DNA of 44,984 bases from assembly GCA_002730095.1 (NCBI GenBank), contig PBZE01000006.1, forward strand, positions 1 through 44,984. The letters run 5' to 3'. How positions within the stretch are numbered: the first letter of the stretch is position 1; every line of letters begins with the position of its first letter. The translations under genes were made by a program, and so were the position numbers. Shown here piece after piece: positions 19,155-29,171 of the stretch. The notes below the pieces were generated by a model. It worked only from the letters and a program-made list of their open reading frames with translations. It had not been told where the DNA came from and did no database searches. This DNA is from Methanobacteriota archaeon. Lineage in GTDB: Archaea > Thermoplasmatota > Poseidoniia > Poseidoniales > Thalassarchaeaceae.

Positions 19155-20458
19155 GTACCATTTGCTGTATATTCGGAGGCGTCATTCTGCAACTCCGAAA
19201 TTTCTAAATCATCATGTAACCCTGTACTGGTGTTATCCGAATTGTTTACTAGGAAATCTATTCTCAGTATTCCATATCCAAAATTATCATCATGGCCTTC
19301 TTGCCCATCTTTCATCTCGGAATTCTGAGATATCATTGACTTGAGGTTCGATATTGCAGTACTTCCTCCTTGGCTCCCTCCCCTTTTCATTTCAGGATTC
19401 GCCTCAAGGAAAATCGCAATACTCCCAGAGACCCATGCTGTGGCAGCCGACGTTCCACTAGACCAACCCCACCAAGTCCCGCTCCCAGTGCTACTCGCCA
19501 TTAGGATTGGTACTTCGTGACCGGGGGCAACAACCTCGGGCTTCTTGTCTGGATCCTGTCTAGGAAGAATTGGATTAGGCCATATTCTCCCATTATTATC
19601 TCCTTCTGAACTTCCACTCCAAACATTGCCAGTTCTAGTTATTGCACCCACACAGATGACGTCTTCAACGGACCCCGGAGACTCTACATCGCCATCGTCG
19701 TTCTCTCCATCATTCCCGGCTGCTGCTACTACAAATACTCCAGAATCTATGGCGTCAATAACAGCTTCTTCAAGCTCGTCAGTGGTGAATAATCCAGATC
19801 CAAAACCCTGGCTTCCACCTAGACTAAGAGAGATCACATCGGCCCCTTCAGTAACACACCAATCTACAGCATCGGCTATGTTAGAATCTGTACCAGACCC
19901 ATCATCAGATATTGCCTTAGCAACCAGTAAATCTACTCCGGGGGAAACCCCATTCAAACCTCCCTTAGAGCTAATGATTCCCGCCATTGCGGTTCCATGT
20001 CCCTCGTCATCATAGGGAGATTCAACTCCAGAAATAAGGTCCACCCAAGCGACTATATTTGCACTCTTTAAGTCGGGATGACTTGCGTCTATACCGGTAT
20101 CGACAATACACAATCCCACTCCATTGCCATCCAGATAATTTACTTCATCTAAACCCGTCATTTCCCTATACTGGTCCTCCCATAATTGTAGAGATTGAGG
20201 AGGTCCACCGAAGGTTATGTCTGCTGACTGATATGTCGCCCATAGCAGTATTATAGATACACTGAGAAAGACTATCAATCCGGATACTCCCTTGATTAGA
20301 ACATCTATTGAGCTCCCGTTAGAGAACTCATCCTCAATAGTTCCATCAATATCTCTACTTGGGGCAGAATGGTTGCCCTCGTCATCAATCTCAAGGTAAT
20401 CGGACCTTACTACCTCATCATCAGATGCCATAGTCCACTCCTGAAGTAATTTCACCAT
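19091..20458 (-). CDS. Membrane-anchored subtilisin-like serine protease (S8)
   Basis: Cytosolic N-tail, TM GLIVFLSVSIILLWATY, catalytic Asp GLCIVDTGIDASHPDL, His DEGHGTAMAGIISS, Ser SSGTSAATAWVSGSIAIFL. Confidence 0.95.
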   Translation of the reverse strand: MVKLLQEWTMASDDEVVRSDYLEIDDEGNHSAPSRDIDGTIEDEFSNGSSIDVLIKGVSGLIVFLSVSIILLWATYQSADITFGGPPQSLQLWEDQYREMTGLDEVNYLDGNGVGLCIVDTGIDASHPDLKSANIVAWVDLISGVESPYDDEGHGTAMAGIISSKGGLNGVSPGVDLLVAKAISDDGSGTDSNIADAVDWCVTEGADVISLSLGGSQGFGSGLFTTDELEEAVIDAIDSGVFVVAAAGNDGENDDGDVESPGSVEDVICVGAITRTGNVWSGSSEGDNNGRIWPNPILPRQDPDKKPEVVAPGHEVPILMASSTGSGTWWGWSSGTSAATAWVSGSIAIFLEANPEMKRGGSQGGSTAISNLKSMISQNSEMKDGQEGHDDNFGYGILRIDFLVNNSDNTSTGLHDDLEISELQNDASEYTANGTQAIRRITASVPPLSSTKDME

Positions 20459-21612
20459 GCATCAGATTTTACGAAGTGACTGGTTACAGATGCGCTTGTG
20501 CCACATTTCTCGCACTCCAGCCTCATGGGCAAGGACTTTCCACAAGTTGAACAGGAAGCCCCTGGCTCACCCCATCCAGAACAGTCTCGATCGAGGCAAT
20601 GGACTTCAATGGCCCCAGAGGGCCTCCTCAATACTGGGGTCTCTGCACCGCAAACCGGACATAGTCCCTGCAGTGTCTCTTCTCTTGTACTGGTTACGAT
20701 TCCCGCAACCTCCCTGGCCCTTGTGGATTGGATAGTATGGTCTCCGCCACCAAGCATAAAGTGAGGATACCAGACTACATGCATGAGTAAAAAGAATGAG
20801 AAAATACCCGAAAAGACATACACTAACGAGAGTCCGAAAATACCCCCTTCGATCGGAGGCCTCTGTGAGATAGCGTGAGCCCCAGACCATGACATTATGT
20901 TAATCATAAATCCCCATATTGCTAAGCTCCAACTCCATGCATCTAGCCTGTGATCATTCCATGCCTTTTCTACTAGCCTTGGGTCAGGATGTGCATGCTT
21001 CTCCTCAACATGTATGTCCCTCGTTTCTGTAACTGCTCTGTGAACGACAAAAACCGAAAGGAAAATCATAATCATGTTCCCCATTGCAACGCCTCCCCAG
21101 TCCGATAGGCCAGAGTTATTCGGGAAGAAAGGGGCATTTGAGTGAGAGTGGATGTGGCCAAGTTGGACGGAGAACGTGGCCACAATTAGGAACACCAGAT
21201 TCTCTCTCATTATGGGATATCTGGTCCACATTAATACGATAGCAGCGAACCAAGACATCATCGATAGTAGGCTGAGCATTATTGACCATTCCTTTAGGTG
21301 AAGAAAGCCACTATCGTCCCCGAAGATCCCCCCTCTGCTCCAATCCCCTCCAGAAGACAGCTCTCCGATTCCATAGTCCCAAGCGCCCATTATCACAGAA
21401 GCCGAAACTAGGCCGAGTGCCATAGCTTCATATTTGCCCCAAAACTTCCTAGAAGTTCCTACATGGAATCTGAACTGAAGAACGAGTATGTCGATAAATG
21501 ATAGATATTTCGAGAATTTCGAGAAGCTTGTCGTACTCTCAAAGTCCGATAATCTTCTGACTTCACTGCCCCCGGCCACAGCCCCGACGCCAGTCACGGC
21601 AGCATCATCCAT
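20452..21612 (-). CDS. Multi-TM membrane protein with C-terminal tandem zinc ribbons, operonic with subtilase
   Basis: Several hydrophobic segments; C-terminus LCPVCGAETPVLRR...CLDRDCSGWGEPGASCSTCGKSLPMRLECEKCG; 7-nt overlap with the subtilase start. Confidence 0.85.
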   Translation of the reverse strand: MDDAAVTGVGAVAGGSEVRRLSDFESTTSFSKFSKYLSFIDILVLQFRFHVGTSRKFWGKYEAMALGLVSASVIMGAWDYGIGELSSGGDWSRGGIFGDDSGFLHLKEWSIMLSLLSMMSWFAAIVLMWTRYPIMRENLVFLIVATFSVQLGHIHSHSNAPFFPNNSGLSDWGGVAMGNMIMIFLSVFVVHRAVTETRDIHVEEKHAHPDPRLVEKAWNDHRLDAWSWSLAIWGFMINIMSWSGAHAISQRPPIEGGIFGLSLVYVFSGIFSFFLLMHVVWYPHFMLGGGDHTIQSTRAREVAGIVTSTREETLQGLCPVCGAETPVLRRPSGAIEVHCLDRDCSGWGEPGASCSTCGKSLPMRLECEKCGTSASVTSHFVKSDAW

Positions 21613-21682
21613 GATGCCTACCAGAAGATGGATGACATAAGGGGCTCGCCGATTCGAGCATAAAATATGCCAATTGTGATGG

Positions 21683-21765
21683 CGCCGAGACGGAGATTTG
21701 AACTCCGGAGGGATGAACCCACATGATTTCCAGTCATGCGCAATACCAGGCTATGCGATCTCGGC
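21683..21765 (-). tRNA. tRNA-Ser(GGA)
   Basis: Reverse complement GCCGAGATCGCATAGCCTGG...CATGA-CTGGAAA-TCATG...GGGTTCATCCC variable arm...GGAGTTCAAATCTCC-G-TCTCGGC-G; acceptor 7 bp paired. Confidence 0.95.
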
Positions 21766-21857
21766 TGCGTGTGTCCGAATCATGTTGATGTCTTGAGTGC
21801 ATCGGAGATGTCTCTAATCGTAACACCCATAGGTGGTGTACCATTCGAAGCTGTTGC

Positions 21858-21932
21858 GCCACTGTGGCTTAGGGGTATAGCATCCCATTGGTAATGGGAA
21901 GGTCGGGAGTTCAATTCTCCCCAGTGGCTCCA
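21858..21932 (+). tRNA. tRNA-Thr(GGT), 3' CCA encoded
   Basis: GCCACTG-TG-GCTTAGGGGTATAGC-A-TCCCA-TTGGTAA-TGGGA-AGGTC-GGGAG-TTCAATT-CTCCC-CAGTGGC-T-CCA. Confidence 0.95.
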
Positions 21933-22019
21933 TAAATTCAGATGCAATTTACTCAGTTTTTGGCATCTTGGCTCTAAGTCACCAATTCATTCATAATGTC
22001 TGCAATATTACGAGGCAAC

Positions 22020-25000
22020 ATGTCGAACAACCGTAGGAGGCTCGCTGGAGCCCTAGTACTACTGATGTTACTAGCACCGATCACGAACGCAGCAACCACT
22101 TCATGGGCAGGACCATCAACGGTCAATACTTCTGGAGGGGAAACAACACTAACAGGATTTAGGGCACCTGGGAACGCCACAATAATGGATGGATGGGCAC
22201 ATATCACAGACTCCCCTATGGCTGCCTCCCAGACTCCAGGTGATGTGATGGATATTTTCGTGCTAGAGAATGGTACCGCATCGGGCACAACTACGGATTA
22301 CAGAAATGGCAACCTGACATTGGTCGATGATCAATCCTTGAATACCATTACCGATTTCGATCGGGGGAACTACTCAATTGTAATGAACTCTGATTATGAC
22401 CCAGGGCCGGAAGAAATCATCCGCTTGAAGTTTGAGAACTCGTCAGGGTACACCCCCCACCTAAGCTGTGGAGGGCTCAAGGGATACAACCTAACTTCTG
22501 GATACGATGACAACAAAAATGGCCAGCTAGATCCTAATGAGGTCATCGATACCGATTATCTCTGTACCACCAATCAAACCGTTCAGGGAGGGAATGGCCG
22601 TGCCCAGAATGGAACTGTTGTGAACGGATCTTTCCAGTACACTCAGTTGCCCCTTGCGGAGGGTGACGCCAACTGTCCTTTCGGCGGTAAGTCAGTCACT
22701 TACGGGAATGACTATGGTTACTACTATGACGATGATACTTCGCTGAATGCAACTGAGACAGATGGTACTCTGTACTACTGCAACAGGGACACGTACTGGG
22801 CAGCCACAAACCTAGATCTTGGCGGAACAATAAACGGAGCCGAACAGACCTTATCATTCGGAGTTATCCCTGCCCAAGCCTCCCAAGGATCTGTCGTCAT
22901 GGCCACGAAACCTGGTACTGGCATCGGAGCGGGCAATGACACATGGATCACCATACCGTCATTCTCAGTGCCTTCATACAATCTGAGGAATAACTACTTC
23001 TTGAGCTTCGATCATTGGTACCACTTGGATGGTAGCAATGGCGGAGCATGGCTAGAATATCGGGCAGGAGGAGATGGCAACCCCTGGACTTGGATCGCTA
23101 CCGATGGGGGGTACCCCTCCTACATCGATAGTACCAACATTGACGTTAACGGGGCCCCAACTGGTCAGTTGCCCGTCTTTACGGGAGCCACTCATAGCGG
23201 TTGGCAATCTGAGACCCTGAATCTTTCGAATTTATTCTCAGACCCGAATCTCAACAACTCAGTCAGTGTCGAGTTTAGATTTAGAGTATGGACCTCCAGC
23301 ACCTCGGCAGTCGTACCAGGATTGTTCATTGATGATGTCAAATACTCCAACGCTGGCAACGGCCAAGGCGTATGGCATCACGGATGCGACGTCAATAACT
23401 GGTACTATGGCCTCTATGGATCGTCCTGCTACTATTCCAACAACGCTTTGGGATACCTGACAGTTCCTATCGATTTGTACAACGTAACTGACTTAGAATT
23501 TGACGTTCATTGGGACCTAGAGGGATCAGGTTGGGATAACGCATGTATCGAGCTCTCAAACAACAATGGCGTCTCATGGACGGATATCTCATCCACTGGA
23601 TCTAGTTCTTCAACCACACAATGCAGATCCAGAGCTGGAAATATACCAGGTTCCTCCGGATATGCAGACAAAGATGGTAACATTCCTACTTTGACATACG
23701 GAACCGGTTCCACATCCACGGATGATAGCGGAGGAATGGTGACAATATCCAACTCTGTACCTGCCGCTAACCAAGTCAATGGCTCATTATTGAGATTCGT
23801 TGTCCAGACTGACGCATCGGTCCAGTATGGTAACCCAGGTGGAAATAACGACCCTGACTCCAGAGAGGGTTTCTCCGTCTTTGCATACAGGACAATGGAT
23901 TGGATCGGAGACCCGATTAATGCATATACGATTCCAGCAAATGCAACTACAAGTGGAACTAACGACTGGCAGTTCCTGACACTCAATTCTGGATACATAG
24001 ATGTTGTCCATAATTTCGAGGACTCCACAGTTTCCTCGCCCGAGAGTGATTCGGAGCCAGGCTACACAAACATGTACAGGTATTCATCATCCTCGATGCA
24101 GGCCTGCGGTACAGAAAGGTGTAAGTGGGTAGTATCGGAGCCTTCCTCACTATATGGCCCCCAATCTGCTAACTCATTCCCTTACATGTACAAAATTGGC
24201 GTGAATGGTGGCACCGATCAGTTCTATGAATCCAGCCTTGTCACACCCCAATACACTGTCTCCAATATCGGCGAGTCATCATTCGCTTGGGACATGTCCG
24301 TCTGTTTGGACTATGGGACTGGAGCCTACGTCTATGTGGGCGGAGCACTATGGATGAGGGTAAACGGAGGGCAGTGGCAACATGTGGACCATCCTTCTTA
24401 TACTGACAGGCAATACAGCTCAACTAGCATTTCCTACACAATCAACGATGGCCAAGAGATTTGGACACGAGTGCACTGCAACAGCAACGACTGGGATTCG
24501 TATGAGGTCGATCTTTCACAGTACAAAGGCGATGATGTTCAATTCAAGTTCGCAATGGGTGCACGGTTCAGTGACGCAAACTCAGGATGGCACATAGACA
24601 ATGTTGGTATTAAGCAGGGCAACTTCAGTCAGCCCGGATCATGGACAAGCCCCATCTTCTCCATCTCAGGCGATGACTCATTCAATAGGGGCCTAATAGA
24701 AGTTGATGGGTCGTCTGACGACTACGTCAATCACACACTGACTGGAACTATCATAGATGCAAACTCGGGCAACCCAATACCAGGTTATTCTGACTTGACA
24801 TTCCCGATCAGTTTAGCGGGCGTCGACTCTGAGACACACTCAAGTTTGAGACTCATTGTTGAGATGGATACAACTAATCCTCTAGCGTCTCCTATGCTTG
24901 AGTACATCAGAATAGGAGGCAAGAGGCTCCTAACTGCAGATATGATGGGGGTCAATGGTTGGCAAATGACCAATGTTGACAGAGTGGACGGACTAATTAA

Positions 25001-28000
25001 CGCAACCACTATATCTGGAACAATCACTTCAGATTATCTACATTCAGTCAGACCAATAAAGGCACTAACATTCGGAGGGAACTCTTCCACCAGTGTCCAA
25101 ATTGAGGTCTTCGATGAGGGCGGAAACTCGATTGGCAGTACGTCCAAAGGAGGGTCAGTACTATTCCCCACTCCAAGGACAGGATACTCCTTGGAGGTTA
25201 CATTGCCAACAAACGGATACATAGATAGGCTGGAGATATCACATCTCTATGGCGAACCTGCATCTGATATAGAAATAGACTTTGTAGATGATGATATTCT
25301 GGATTGGTCATTCCCCAATCAATTAGCCAGAGGCCACTATGCGTGGCAGACAAATTTGCTTGGAAGCCAGTCAGTTGGTTCGTCAGAGGGTACCAAGTCT
25401 GTGACTATGAACGTGGGGCCAAACCCGACATCTGCTTATGCAATCGTGCCTACTAGTGGATACGTCAACACAGGGCTAATCACCCTGCTTTCAGACTCAG
25501 ATGGATTTGAATCATCTGTAGATATTGATGTATCCGGAGTTTCCTTCTCTACTGGATCTAACACGGAGAGGTTCACATCAGAACTTAATTCATATCAGAT
25601 TTCAGCAATAAACTCCTTGTCATCAGGGTGGTCAGACACCGGAACTGACAGGGATTGGAGAGTAGTGGAATTTGCTCTTACATCTTCTCAGACGCAGACC
25701 GTTACACTGACAGGACTAGCACTTGGTTACACGATGTTCGAGAATGTTTCTGACATTTCAGGGCCGATCTCTCAGTACCATAGTGATAACACACAGGGCG
25801 ATACACCACCAGTTGAGATAGCAATTCCAGTCACAATCTCGTCATCGACTGGCTCTGTCTCTATTGATGGAGACCTGATCTATGATTACATAATGACCAA
25901 CAGGGACTTCCAAGTTCCCAATACCCTATATCCAGATGGAAATATCAATGAAATAGAGACTGCGCACCATCATCTGAATGACAACTCATTACTAGCTGCG
26001 ATAGAGCTCACTGGGACCGCCTCAGACGGCCAGGTGATCTCATTCAGAGCAGATAATGGAGACGACGGACTTTGGGGCATGGGAAGTGACCCAGTCACGT
26101 TCACCCAGATCTCGGGTAGCAGTGTCGCACCGCTCGACACTTCTCAGTCATATGTGGAGATGGTAACCCATTCCGACGGTTATGACGACGTAGTGGTCAA
26201 CTGGATGTTCGACATCAACTGGAATTGGGACGATGTCGAGTCTATCAGGTGGGTATCTACCGCTCTTGATGAATATGGCGAGTTTGTCTGGCCATCCGTC
26301 TCATTCAGTGGCCAAGGCAATGCCAAGGCCGTAGAGAACGATCTCCAGATAGAGTCGTTCGAGGTCAGAGATGAGTATGATAGGCTACTATCCAATCAGT
26401 TCTCAACATTCTATCCGTTCCCAGTTAAGTCTACCAATGATGTCATTGTGTCGGGTACGGTCAGATTCCAGGACGCGTCTGACGCCAGACCCATGGCTAC
26501 AGATTTCCTCGTCGGATTGAATATGTCAGGATCTCTCTATTCGATGACCATGGGGGACAATGGATCTTTCGAGACTACCGTAGATTGGCTTAGCTCGTCT
26601 ATAGCTGGAAGTGAAGTAACTCTGTCCCCGTTGATGATAACCGTGGGGCCTTCAGGCTCTACAGTCGGTGCAGTAGACACTACTGGGGCCCCTCCTCAGA
26701 CGAGTATTATAGTCGACTCAAATGCTCCCATCGCTGGACCTCTTCAGGTCAATACACCTTCGGGCCTCCAAGATGCACATGGGAAGGTCTGGGATCCGAC
26801 AGTACCGCTATCCTTGTTCATTACTATCGATGAGCCCGAGGCTCGAGGAGAATCCATCACTCTCCATTATTGGAGGGAGAGTACTGACGACACAAATATG
26901 GACGGGATTGCTGATGAGGATGAATATCTGAGCCAGACGCAACCGCTCTCTTCCGGGATGACCGGTCAACAACAAGTTAACTTCATCGGAATCGATGTAT
27001 CTGCTCAGGACTTCAACAGCCCAGTTCACTTCTATGTGGAAGGAACTGATTGGGCTGGACTCACATACCAGGAGGGAGGTACTGGAGGAGCTGTTGGCGC
27101 AGGGAACTCATGGGCCTCTGTTATCGTGGCCACAGACGAGCCTACCAGCATAAAGAACTCAGGCTTCTCAATGGACTCGGAAATCGGCTTCTTGATGGCT
27201 GGACAGTCTCATATATTCACTATGCAGATAGAGGAAGCTAATGGCATCAACACACTTGATAACGTTACAATAATGCTATGTGGAGACGGCCCCAGCAATC
27301 TCGGAAAGATGTCCTACGACCCTTCAAGAGGGACTCTATGGTCATCACCCGATAGCATGGTAACCCCAATCTCCGTTCAAACTCAGGATGTTACAGCAAT
27401 AGTCACCGAACTAAGTGTAATTTTCGAACTTTCATGGGATTACCCATGGGAAGAAGATCAGCTATCATGCAAGCCCAGCGTATCCATCCTGGATGACCTG
27501 AACACAGTTGATTTCAAGAATAATATCGGTGAACTATCATGGCAGTTGGACAACAAATTCATGGCCTTGCCTGATACAATAATTGACATGACCGAACCGG
27601 TAATGGAATCCATAGATGGACAATTATTCTTGAGACAAGGCGATGAATTCAGTATCTCTGGATCCATCGTCTATGCTGGTTCTGGAATGCCAATCACCGA
27701 TATCCCTGAGGGACTAACGGTGGAGGCAGCAGTCGTATATGGTTCTCAGACAGTTACATCAGATGCCGACGTAACCGCTGAATCTAGATTCACCATTACT
27801 ATGCCTCTCCCAGATAGAGTTCCATTGAATCCATACATGGGCATTTCCGTCAATGTGGAAAATGTCCCTGGACTGGGTAGCTCCACAGCCAATGAAGACT
27901 ATTCCGTAGTAGTCGATAGTAGGTCTCCAACGGCATTGTTCGACCAGATTACTTATCCAGATTCATCACTCACAATAATTGAGTCTGATATGGTCGACAA

Positions 28001-28889
28001 CGTAAAGGTCACAGTCACCATCAATGACGAAGTCGGTATGCAGGATGGGCCATTGCAGGTTTCATGGGTTTATCTCCGTGGAAACTCACCAGTCGCAGGA
28101 ACAGAGGACAGCGGGGAACTGGTAATGATTTCAGAAGGAGATAGGTCATCATCTGCTAACTGGGCCGACGTCTACCAGTCCCGCTTAGACCTGACCCCTA
28201 ATAATGACATGAGAATTGAGGCAGGAGACGCCATTGCTTTCTGGGTAACTTCGACAGACAAAGCAGGTAATGAGATATCTGGACTCGGTAGTGAGTCTGC
28301 TCCAAAGGTTCCAGCACTAAGGATAATGGAATTCCTAGGAGAATATGTCAGATCTGTCTCATCACCGACAGCTCCACTGATGAATGAGATAGTTACGATC
28401 GAAACATTCTGGGAGAACTCCGGGAAGAGAGATGGATCATTGGTAGTCGGGCTCTACGAACTAATCTATGAGGTAGACGCCAATGGTGAGTCGACAGAGA
28501 GATGGCAACCATCCTTGACTACTGCCCAGACTCCAGATATGGAGATACAGCTAGCAGCGGAATCTACGAGCGTCAGAGTCTCGTTCAAGTGGGAAGCAAC
28601 CGCACCTGGGCAACCAAATCTATACATTGTAACAGATGTGGATGGAGATGGCAGTATAGGAGAGAATGACTTCAATGCAGCTGATATAGCCATTGGAGGA
28701 ATTAGCGTGACTCCCCCACCAAGTACAGATGAAGGCTCTACAGACAGTGCCATCATGATGATTGGAGGAATAGCAATAGTCGCGATAGGCGCCATAGGTT
28801 TCCTGATGAGTCGTAGAGGTAGTGATGAAGACATGTACTACGAAGATGATGACTATGAATACTATGACGAAGAGGAAGAAGACTACTAG
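22020..28889 (+). CDS. Giant secreted/cell-surface protein (about 2290 aa) with signal peptide, C-terminal TM and acidic/Tyr-rich cytoplasmic tail
   Basis: MSNNRRRLAGALVLLMLLAPITNAA signal; Cys-containing DxNxNGxLDxxEVxxTxYLC-type repeats near the N-terminus; TM SAIMMIGGIAIVAIGAIGFLMSRR; tail DEDMYYEDDDYEYYDEEEEDY. Track start 21996; ATG 22020 has upstream GAGG. Confidence 0.92.
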   Translation: MSNNRRRLAGALVLLMLLAPITNAATTSWAGPSTVNTSGGETTLTGFRAPGNATIMDGWAHITDSPMAASQTPGDVMDIFVLENGTASGTTTDYRNGNLTLVDDQSLNTITDFDRGNYSIVMNSDYDPGPEEIIRLKFENSSGYTPHLSCGGLKGYNLTSGYDDNKNGQLDPNEVIDTDYLCTTNQTVQGGNGRAQNGTVVNGSFQYTQLPLAEGDANCPFGGKSVTYGNDYGYYYDDDTSLNATETDGTLYYCNRDTYWAATNLDLGGTINGAEQTLSFGVIPAQASQGSVVMATKPGTGIGAGNDTWITIPSFSVPSYNLRNNYFLSFDHWYHLDGSNGGAWLEYRAGGDGNPWTWIATDGGYPSYIDSTNIDVNGAPTGQLPVFTGATHSGWQSETLNLSNLFSDPNLNNSVSVEFRFRVWTSSTSAVVPGLFIDDVKYSNAGNGQGVWHHGCDVNNWYYGLYGSSCYYSNNALGYLTVPIDLYNVTDLEFDVHWDLEGSGWDNACIELSNNNGVSWTDISSTGSSSSTTQCRSRAGNIPGSSGYADKDGNIPTLTYGTGSTSTDDSGGMVTISNSVPAANQVNGSLLRFVVQTDASVQYGNPGGNNDPDSREGFSVFAYRTMDWIGDPINAYTIPANATTSGTNDWQFLTLNSGYIDVVHNFEDSTVSSPESDSEPGYTNMYRYSSSSMQACGTERCKWVVSEPSSLYGPQSANSFPYMYKIGVNGGTDQFYESSLVTPQYTVSNIGESSFAWDMSVCLDYGTGAYVYVGGALWMRVNGGQWQHVDHPSYTDRQYSSTSISYTINDGQEIWTRVHCNSNDWDSYEVDLSQYKGDDVQFKFAMGARFSDANSGWHIDNVGIKQGNFSQPGSWTSPIFSISGDDSFNRGLIEVDGSSDDYVNHTLTGTIIDANSGNPIPGYSDLTFPISLAGVDSETHSSLRLIVEMDTTNPLASPMLEYIRIGGKRLLTADMMGVNGWQMTNVDRVDGLINATTISGTITSDYLHSVRPIKALTFGGNSSTSVQIEVFDEGGNSIGSTSKGGSVLFPTPRTGYSLEVTLPTNGYIDRLEISHLYGEPASDIEIDFVDDDILDWSFPNQLARGHYAWQTNLLGSQSVGSSEGTKSVTMNVGPNPTSAYAIVPTSGYVNTGLITLLSDSDGFESSVDIDVSGVSFSTGSNTERFTSELNSYQISAINSLSSGWSDTGTDRDWRVVEFALTSSQTQTVTLTGLALGYTMFENVSDISGPISQYHSDNTQGDTPPVEIAIPVTISSSTGSVSIDGDLIYDYIMTNRDFQVPNTLYPDGNINEIETAHHHLNDNSLLAAIELTGTASDGQVISFRADNGDDGLWGMGSDPVTFTQISGSSVAPLDTSQSYVEMVTHSDGYDDVVVNWMFDINWNWDDVESIRWVSTALDEYGEFVWPSVSFSGQGNAKAVENDLQIESFEVRDEYDRLLSNQFSTFYPFPVKSTNDVIVSGTVRFQDASDARPMATDFLVGLNMSGSLYSMTMGDNGSFETTVDWLSSSIAGSEVTLSPLMITVGPSGSTVGAVDTTGAPPQTSIIVDSNAPIAGPLQVNTPSGLQDAHGKVWDPTVPLSLFITIDEPEARGESITLHYWRESTDDTNMDGIADEDEYLSQTQPLSSGMTGQQQVNFIGIDVSAQDFNSPVHFYVEGTDWAGLTYQEGGTGGAVGAGNSWASVIVATDEPTSIKNSGFSMDSEIGFLMAGQSHIFTMQIEEANGINTLDNVTIMLCGDGPSNLGKMSYDPSRGTLWSSPDSMVTPISVQTQDVTAIVTELSVIFELSWDYPWEEDQLSCKPSVSILDDLNTVDFKNNIGELSWQLDNKFMALPDTIIDMTEPVMESIDGQLFLRQGDEFSISGSIVYAGSGMPITDIPEGLTVEAAVVYGSQTVTSDADVTAESRFTITMPLPDRVPLNPYMGISVNVENVPGLGSSTANEDYSVVVDSRSPTALFDQITYPDSSLTIIESDMVDNVKVTVTINDEVGMQDGPLQVSWVYLRGNSPVAGTEDSGELVMISEGDRSSSANWADVYQSRLDLTPNNDMRIEAGDAIAFWVTSTDKAGNEISGLGSESAPKVPALRIMEFLGEYVRSVSSPTAPLMNEIVTIETFWENSGKRDGSLVVGLYELIYEVDANGESTERWQPSLTTAQTPDMEIQLAAESTSVRVSFKWEATAPGQPNLYIVTDVDGDGSIGENDFNAADIAIGGISVTPPPSTDEGSTDSAIMMIGGIAIVAIGAIGFLMSRRGSDEDMYYEDDDYEYYDEEEEDY

Positions 28890-28973
28890 TGACTTTACCC
28901 GAAGTATGGGAAAAAGATCGCCAAATAACGGTCTCCACCTCTTGTGTTTATAGGCCATGTGTCAATTTATTTT

Positions 28974-28991
28974 CTGAGGGAACTCCCTCAG
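28974..28991 (+). promoter_or_regulatory. Perfect leader hairpin upstream of small ORF
   Basis: CTGAGGG-AACT-CCCTCAG, about 25 nt downstream of TATA-like GTTTATAG (about 28945-28952). Confidence 0.5.
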
Positions 28992-29009
28992 ATGGGATGC
29001 GTGGGGTAA

Positions 29010-29171
29010 ATGGACGATAGTTTGTCATTGGAAGAACTAAGGGAAGAAATCGACGATTTGAGGGAGCTGGTCAAGACCTTGCTGACAATAATCATGGAAG
29101 AGGCGGATGGCGTTCAATCTGGTGCAGCACCATCAATTCCCCATCAGCCAAAGCGCGGCTATTGTATGTGA
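29010..29171 (+). CDS. Small (53 aa) putative coiled-coil protein, missing from ORF track
   Basis: MDDSLSLEELREEIDDLRELVKTLLTIIMEEADGVQSGAAPSIPHQPKRGYCM; has its own TATA-like element and leader hairpin; stop abuts the convergent glycosylase stop. Confidence 0.6.
   Translation: MDDSLSLEELREEIDDLRELVKTLLTIIMEEADGVQSGAAPSIPHQPKRGYCM

Noticed and set aside
21644-21659. GCTCG-CCGATT-CGAGC near tRNA-Ser as a tRNA remnant or att site
   Set aside because: Only a 5-bp hairpin without T-loop consensus, no duplicated tRNA segment and no integrase; more likely leader/promoter context of the 386-aa gene.
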